Source: Cinclus cinclus (lineage: Eukaryota; Chordata; Aves; Passeriformes; Cinclidae). From it: DNA of 64,000 nt. A model generated the notes under the pieces. That model saw only the letters and a program-made list of their open reading frames with translations. It was not told the DNA's origin and made no database searches. The stretch lies in the NCBI RefSeq assembly GCF_963662255.1, contig NC_085059.1, forward strand, positions 11,007,234-11,071,233, read 5' to 3'. The translations under genes were made by a program, and so were the position numbers. Shown here in pieces: positions 40,901 to 49,900 of the stretch (its first letter is position 1; every line of letters starts with the position of its first letter).

Positions 40901-43900
40901 AAGTGCTTTTGGCACAAATCCCGATAGGTCTGAAGTGGTGACACCTGCCATCATGCTAGTTCAGATTTAGATGGCCACTTAAATAAATGGGATTCACAAA
41001 CCTGGGGATTTCTTGAAGATGGCAGTGTTGGACAGAAACTGCAGCTATTGAGACAACTTTTGATCTTGCCCAAGGTAGCTGGAATACCAGGTGATTAGAT
41101 AGAGCTGGAGATGGAATGGTGTCATAGTTCTTTAGGACAGGTGGTTTAGGTTGCTGCAGAAGTGGTGGATCCATCTAAATCCTCGAGTCGCTGTTCATAT
41201 TTTTTGTTCTTGTGCACAGGGCTTTGTATACATCCCTGTCTCTCATGATGCCATGAGAATCCCTTTATTTTTGATGTCTTCATCTTAAAAGACGTGCATC
41301 ACTTCATCATTAGTCAACCTTGGATGGAAATTCATTTGAAATCTCTTAACACCACTCAGTAGCCAGCCTGGGTGGTTGGTGTTGGATGGCGTAAGGCCTC
41401 TCTCCCTCCCTTCTGCGCTGCTTTCACTCACTGATAGCTCAAAGCCACCACGTTGGCATGGCATGGCATGGTGACCTGCTGCATCTTCTCACCCTTCTCA
41501 GTGGGAAATCAGGCTGGTCCATCCACTTCTGCCTTCACAAGATCCTGTTTCCTTTAGGAGAATGCCACTTACTTTACTTAAACACAGCATATGTTTAAAA
41601 AGCTTAAGTGCTTGGGTTGCCAAATCTTGCTCCACTGAGCATAGTTTATAAATATGTTATTTTCGTTAAGTTTTACCTGGTTCTTTGAAAATAATGTTTT
41701 GTTTCTTGGGGATTGTTTCATTAATTCAACTTGCTTTCAGCACTGATCTCATTTGATTGAGGTGATCTGTACTTTGTTGTATGTGTTCTGCTAACAGCTC
41801 ATTGATCTAAAATTAGGTGCTTCACAGACAGCTGAAAGATGTAATTTTAGGCATGAACACATTCCACTTAATCTTAGATTTCTTTTTCTTTTAAGCTATA
41901 CCCAAGTGGTACACAAATAGGATTGAAGAGAAAGGATTTTCCATTTGGATGTTATTTTTGTTGTTATTTATCTCAAAATCTATCAACATCTGTCTGTGTC
42001 TACTTCATTGTAGTTGGCAACATCCAAAGGTCGGATAACTGCAGTCAAATGAATCTCTCTGGCTCTTCCTCATCGCTGGCCAGTGAAACCAGCAACAAGA
42101 ACAGTGGACAGCGCAGCTATGGAATAGGTGGGGCTTATTTACAAAAGCAAATTTGGATGATTTGCCAAGCTGGAGAGAGTCCTGAGAGAAGTGCAAAGGA
42201 GGACAGAGAGAAAGAGAGCAGAAGGGCAGAAGCTGAGCATGAACCTACAAAAATAAAGGGATTCTGGTTTAGAAGACTTAGGGAAAGAAGCTTCTCCAGG
42301 GAAAGAACAGCTTTTACTGCAAAAAGGGGAGCAGTGCCCACTGAAGCCTTAGAAAACAGTGGAAACCAAAAGGACAAGGACATTGATGGTCTGAGTACAG
42401 CAAGTATCTGTAGCAACAGCAGTGTATACACATCCTACTGCCTATGCACAAGGCCTAGAAGAAGGAGGAAGACTATATAATGTATTTTTAGAAGGAAGAC
42501 TGATGTCCATATTGTGTCCAATAGCCTGAGTTTATCTAAGCTATTTCAGCACTATCCATTTACATGTTTAAGATGTTTAATGTGCTTCCCTTCCAGATGT
42601 TTGTGTCAGTTCTTTATAGCTAATCACCCTTACAGTGCAGTGAAGAAAATAATATGAACTTTAGAAAATCGAGGAACAGGTACAGTGTCAGTTCAGTTAC
42701 TACTTAGTGTGTCACAAATGCCAATGAAACAGTAAGTTCTGCAACATCTGTTAATTAAACAGTCCCTGATATAGTGTCAGTGGAATGCTCACATCCAGCA
42801 CTGGTGTGTATTCCATTGGTCACATCTTCTGCTGTCATTTTCAGCCTAGCTAATGTGTATATTTAGTCTGTTCATACACATGTGCTGTTTTTTTTATGGC
42901 TCAGCTTTCAGATAGTGTTAATTTCTTTAATGAATAGGAGCCCCTTTATTCTCCAGATAGTTGGAACACTGTGAGGACATTTCTTACGGCAGTACAGTTT
43001 TGTTAGTTTAAAGAGTCCCTTAAAAATGTAAAGCGTATAAAATATTAGTTATTGCCAAATGAAAGGAAACTGAAATTTAATCTTAAAAAGGCTGCTCTTA
43101 AGTACATTTTGAGATTCAGTCCTATAGTTTGATAATATTGATATTTACTGCTCATATTTGCTCTTAAAATCTTACAGCAACAATCAGTGTTAAGCTTTAA
43201 AATTTTAAATGTTGAGCTGTATGCTCAGTGGCTGTATGCCAGTGTCTCCATATGTCATACTGTATCATCTCTATATTGTTTATGCACTTAAGGGCATCGG
43301 TCTTCTGTATGAGGTTGTGTGTCTCACTGGCTTTTACACTGCCTTGTCATTTCACTTTGTCACCTCATCAATGTAAATATGTGGTAGTCTTGCTAAAAGG
43401 CACATGTGCAGAAATTTAGGACAAAAAAGCTTGGTTGAGATGTTATATAGGGGTGCATACCTTATTTGTGTCTGAAAGAAGTTGTTTGAGGGTAAGCCAA
43501 GCAGAAAAAAACCCCAAAACATTATGCATTTTGCTCTGTGTTCAGTGAGGTCTTCAGTTGTTCTCCTTCCATGAGTACAGCACTGGAGTCTGATCCAGCT
43601 CCTACCAAGGTTGTACTTTCTGCCTTTGCTTCCTTCTCTGTTAGTCTTGGAGCAGATAACAAAACTGAAATGGACCATATGGCTAATCTCCGAGTGCTGA
43701 TAGCTGTCTTTTACCTTAGTTAGTATCTCCTCCTCCACAGCCAGAATCTTTTTTTGAGTCTTGAATGGCAATATGGCAGAGAGATAGTGAGAAGTGTGCT
43801 GTGTTTATACTGAAGGAGTCAGCACTTGCAGAATTGGAAAGATCTGATCTGCTCACCCAGTACTGATGCAGTAGCCTGCTGACTCTGGTTGTATAGGTTA

Positions 43901-46900
43901 AAGCTGCTGCTCTGGAGAGTAGTGGAGTTGTAGGTGGGTTATTGGTATCCCTGGACTTGCATTAGTAAATCAGTGCTAAATACTGATAGGTGCTAAAAGC
44001 TTTAGTACCCTAAAATCTTCAGTGAACTGATTGTATGCAAACAGGTCTTGGTTATTTTTATTCTAAATATCCTTGCTGTAACGTGTGTGTCAATACTTTG
44101 TTGTCGTATGTTGATCAAGACATTCTCCTCTCATCTCCCCTCCTGTACTTAGGCTATGCCCTAATACCTTCCACTAAATCCGACAACTTCTCAGACTCCA
44201 GTCACAGTGAGATTTCATCCCGGTCCAGCATCGTGAGCAACTGCTCTGTGGACTCCATGTCAGCAGCACTGCAGGACGAGAGGAGTTTGTCCCAGTCCCT
44301 CATTGTGGTGGATTCTGGCGGGGCAGAGAGAAAGGAGCATCCTCAGGCACTGACAGATTACGGCCAGCCGTGCCCGGGGTAAGGTGCAGCTGGTTCTGGT
44401 GGGGTTTGGTGTTCTGGTGTCAGAAGGGGAAAGGAAGCTTTGGCCAGGACACAGCTGTGCACTCCACTCTGGTTATTAAGTTTTTGCTGGAAGCTGAAGC
44501 ACTGGCTGCTGTGTGTGAGCCTGTTTCCATAAGAAGCTTACAGTATTACTTGGGGAGATAACAGCTTGTTCCCATTGGTGGGCTTTAGATGGATATTTCT
44601 TGCAGGAGACTGGGAGCTTGTTAAAAGCCAGGATGATGCTTAGCAAATTAGTGCCACGGTGAGAGACATCAAAAGAACAGAATATGATCAATTCTCTATG
44701 AGTCAGCAGTGCCAGTCACTTAACATGCTCTAATGTGATTTGTAAGGATTTTTCTAATTATCATTTGTTGCTTTGGCAGACAAGCAGCTTTCTGCCACTG
44801 TCTTTCTGACAGTTTCCATGCAAGAGGTCTTGTTACTTCAGTGCAATGAGAATTTGTGCTGAAATGATGAATTTGATGCTTCAAACTGAAAGTTTTCGAT
44901 TTTTCTTTCTAGATACAGCACCTTGATCCATAGGATGTAGTATCTCAAATATATCTTGTCTGTCCTCAGTTGTCATGGATTCAGCTAAATGAGAGATGCT
45001 CCTTACATTTCTAATTTTTCCAGCACATGGAATCTGAGAATGCTTTGGCTTGCAGACCTTAAAGATCATCTTGATCCAACCCCCTCCTTCTCTGGGCAGG
45101 GATCAGGGTGCTTCCAACCCCATCTAACCTGGCCTTGAACACTCCAGAGATTAAAAGAAAAGAGTAATTCAGTTTATTTCATAGGATTGAGATGGGAATT
45201 TAAAGATGTGCTTCATCAAAGAAAATAATTCCCTTTCTAGAAGGGGAGTTCATGTTTTGTGGTTGTTCCTTTATTCCTTAGTTTCAATTGGCTGTGAGGG
45301 AAGAAAGTGGATTTTATCCTAGGACTTACAAAATAGAAAAGTAAGAAAATAAAACCCCTTGCTTGCACATACCTAAGAAACATTGCTTGATTTCACAACT
45401 TGTCAGTACACTGCTGAGGGAGGGTGTTGAATTTTAATGTTGTGCTGCCCATGCATTTATTAACACACCCAGAAATAGTCGGGAGAATTGAATAATGTCT
45501 AGCAATCCTAAAATTCAAATCTAAATTCATACAAACCTGACTTTATTTTTCCCCCTTTAATCATGCAATTAGAGTTTTCAGCAGACATTTCTTTAAAAAA
45601 ACATTTTGGACTTGGCTTTTCAGAATCTGTCCCTCCATATTGTTCCCACAAATGTTACTTATGCCCAATATTTTCAAATATTCTTGAAATGAAGCTGCTT
45701 CCACTGTCTCTAATCAACTTGATGTTGCTGTCAGTGAAGGGGTTGGATTTTATTTTCAATATTTATTTTTGTTTTAGTTTGTAAAGAAGAAGGTGTTAGC
45801 AGACTAAATGTATGAGGTAATTTACTCCTCTGCTTTCTGTCAGGCATTGTTGCTGTGACTGGTAGAATAGAGCTTCTGTGAGCCAGACTTAGAGATCTGG
45901 AGTGCAGCCTGGAAATGCATGTTGCAAACTTGCTATTCCCTTGGGAATAACTTACTTACTTCTGGGTGTAATAATGATTTGGGAGTAGTATTGTCACTTT
46001 TTAGTGCCCCCTTGTGCCTTGAGCTTGCTGCTCACCTGATACAACCCCAGAGCTGGCTCTGAGTATGCTTTCTTATTGTAAAAGTTTACAAATGTTTTTT
46101 TTTTTTTCCAATTCCCGTTGTTTTCCAATGTAGCTGGTCCATCACTCGGCCTGCTCTGATCAGAGGGATGGCATTCACATCTTCCATGAGCAGCGAGGAG
46201 ATCTCCCATGACCACATCACAGTAGAGGCAGCAGACAGCGGCCGGGGAAGCTGGACTTCATGCTCAAGTAGTTCTCATGACAATTTCCAGAATATCCCAA
46301 ACCAGAAGAGCTGGGATCTTCTCAGTTCTTACCGTCACACACAGCTAGATGGGCCTATAGCTGAAGTGGATCCCAGAAACTGTTATTCTGAGGAGGGTTA
46401 TTTGTATTCCGAAGCCTTTTCCAAAGCCAACAGGCAATCCAAAGCCAGCGTGGAGCTCGATCAGTCTCGGCAGAGCTGGGCATCCTCCAGCTCCCTGTCA
46501 GACACTTATGAGACAAACTATGGGACAATTAAGCGAAGGGGGCTGGAGAACTCCACAGTGGAGCAGATGGAGGTTTTGGACTCTAAACCAGGCGCTGATA
46601 CAACTTACAAAACTGTTACTTCGAGTACAGAAAAAGGCCTGATAGGTAAGACCAGCCAGCAGCTTATGGAAGCTGCTATATCTGTTTTTAATTTTGATAC
46701 TAAGTTGTTAAGAAATAACATCAGCAGGTCTGGGGCTGCCTGGCATGTTGAATTCAGCTTCACACCTGGTTGTAGTAAGCGCACTACAAAGTGTGTTTTC
46801 AGGTCATCTTCTTTTGCATCAGGAATATCAAGATAATAAATACGTGCACTTCTCCATCACTTTATGGGTCTACAGGAAAGCTATATCCAGGAAAATGTCA

Positions 46901-49900
46901 GCCAGTTCTTTTCTGTAGTAAGCTGTTTATCTTTTTTGAATGATTTTGGAGATGTACTCTGTACACTGTAGATGTTCTTCTTACATGGGTAAATGATTCC
47001 ATATTCCTTATAATACAGACTTCCCAGGAACCCAGAGGGAAGAGCGTGACTGCAGAGTGGTGTGGAACTCACCTGCCTCTTTGGAGCTGGGGCACCTTTC
47101 ATCCACAGGGCTTTGGGCTCTGAAAGCTCAAGGGCAAAGCAGATTCCTTTCCTGTCTTTGCTATTTTAAGATGCCATTTATTTGGTTATACAGCTGCAGT
47201 TTGGCTACTTATGAAAGGAGAAAAAATGAAAAATGTTCTCTGAAATATGCACAGTTCTATCAAGCAATATGTTCTTCCCCCTAGTGGGTTGAGAAGCCAA
47301 AATTAAAGGAACTGGGTTAGTAGCAAGATAAAACATGGAATGCAAAGCTTTCTAAGACTGAGGCAAGGGTGCAGCTGAAATGCAATTTAATTACTGAGTG
47401 GATTGCTGGAGGGGTTTGTTATCAAAGGTAATTGCCTGAATAAACCTTGCACGTAGGGCGGAGGTCTTGGATTGTGTTCCTCCTTCTTGGCTTTGGAAAG
47501 GAAATCGTGTTGGAACCTTACAGAAAATTTGCTCCCAGCTCATTGCTGTGCCTGTGCTCTGTCCTTGGAGCCTTTCAGAGCTGTTTATGAGTGCCTGAGC
47601 AGTATTAGGAAATGGCAGGTTCACTGTTCAGTACATGCTGTCTTTGCTGACAGCACTTGACCTTCCTTTTAATTATTTTTCCATTCTGTACCATGTAGAG
47701 CTGTGGAGGAGCACTCACAGAGTGCTGGAGTATAGGGCATGAGTATGTCTGCTCAAGGAAAGATCTGATACGGGTGGATATAATTATAGGTTTGCAAATG
47801 CAAATCCATTAGCTGTTCACCATCACGCAGTATGCCAAAGATACCTTCACTTTATTTCACTGTTTATAAAATATTATTAATTGGAACTTGACAAAGGCAC
47901 GTATTATTCTTAGTAGACTAAAGGTTAGCTCTAGGGAGCTTGAATCTTTCTGCTTTGAAGGAGAACATGCCCACCCTTGTCATTCCTCCTGCAAATCCAA
48001 CCAAGACTGAAGGTGAGATGAGGACCCAGCCCTTCCCCATCCCTGCAAGGAAGAGCAGATCCTCTTCACTTTCCCTGCTTTTTCAGAGACCTCATTCAGT
48101 ACTAGGTACTAGTACTAGTTAACTAGTACTAGTTAAATAAATCCTGTAATGCAATAGTATAAATCTCTGCCTGTACCCATGTGTATCTGCTAAACTGCTG
48201 ACTGAATTTGGTTTTAGTTGTTTTACTGTCAGCCCAAGTAAGAGCTGAGGCCATCAAGTATGAGCTAGCATGTGTTCCTGATACCAAAACCTGAAATCTC
48301 ACAAGTCTACAACACAATAAGAAATACTCCTTTATTTTTCATCCCTTCACATTCTTATGAGATACGAAACTATTACATTTGCTGAAATAAAGTAATGAAC
48401 GTGCACTGTTTAAAATAGATCCACAGGAAGAATGCAAATTCACTTAACTAAGAGATTTTAAAAATCACCCTGGCTTCGAAACTCTCCTGTTGCAACATGT
48501 CAATGGAAAAAAGCCCAATTTAACATGCACATAAGCCTCAGACCTGGGGTGGGAGAAAGGGGAGGCAACCTAAGAAGAGTTAAAGTTTGGGTTGAGAGCC
48601 TCTGTGACTTGAACTACTGTTGAACAGGACAGGAAGGGAAAAGATGAATTGTGAGGCATAGACATCGCAGATAAATAATATTGATTGTAGCCTTTTCATC
48701 ACTGCACAGGGTGTAATGCAGCACTTCCAAAGGCTGTTTCAATAACTGTTCTGTTTTTTTCTCATTGCAAACAGAGAACATAGTTTAAGATAAGGGTATA
48801 AAAGAAAACAAAACAAAAACCAAGGGAAAAGGCAAGAAATCATAAGTATGGGTGTGATAAGCCGTTATTCACTCTGTGAAAATGTGGAATAATTAATGCG
48901 GGCTCAATACACAGTCTGCCTCATAGGATCAGTTTTAAGTAATGCTAGTTTTTTTCTTCCTATGGCATAGCCAGATAACCATGTCTTTATACACATCAGT
49001 TGATATGGTGATATTTTAATATCATTAATTTATGTTAAGCGACTGACATCTTTTGGGCGATGAAATGGATGTTGGAAGTCAACCAGCAGTTTTTGCTGTC
49101 AAACACCAGCATGCTGTGCGAAGTAACTCTGGGCTGGTTGCCTTAATTCCTTCTGTTTCAGTTTCCCAGCCTGTAACAGTGGCAAGCAGACTTGGCTGTG
49201 CTGGCTCTCCCTCCTGCTAGAGAGCTCCAGAGTGCAGCAGGGCCACAGGAGCAGGGACTGAAATAAAAGGTGTCAATGCAGACAAGCTTAGAGTCCTCTT
49301 TCCACTCAATTGACATCTCACTTAAGGAGTTCATGGATTCTCTTGCCATTCTGACTTCTTAAAATAAATAGAAAACAGAAATGAAGGCATAAATACCTGC
49401 TGCTGTCGTTATAACTAGTGTTTCTGCATTTGCATTTTGTTATCAGTTTCTGTTTTGCCATTGTAACATTTCATGATTTTTTAACGTTTTGTTTCCTTTC
49501 TTTTTCTTCTTTAACATTTCCATTGCTTATTTCTTGTGCCCAGTGTACTGTGTCACCTCACCTAAGAAGGACGATAGGTATAGGGAGCCACCGCCCACCC
49601 CTCCAGGATATATGGGGATTTCTTTAGCCGACATAAAAGAAGGATCGCCCCACCACCCTCACCTCAAACCTCCAGACTATAGTGTGGCAGTGCAGAGGTC
49701 AAAGATGCTGCACAGTGACCTCTCTAGACTTCCACCAGCTGCTCTCGGTAGTGACCCGGTGGCCTGTGTCTCTTCGAGGACGCCTCAGTGGCACGGCCGG
49801 CAGCCGTCCAGCCCCAGAGTAGCAGAGTTGCCTGACGCAGATAGTGAAGAGGATGGTAGGTGAACACCTGGCTCGGGAGTGGGGCTGTGCAGGGTGCACT

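Noticed and set aside
46168..46836. A 222-codon frame taken as a separate gene
   Set aside because: It is exon 20 of RAPGEF6 (46134-46645) read on into the intron; the first Met is internal.
47935..48012. Possible 78-nt in-frame exon (ending ...PANPTKTE with donor GTGAGA)
   Set aside because: The only acceptor that keeps it open (CTCTAG at 47934) has almost no pyrimidine tract; no similarity to the PDZ-GEF tail recalled.
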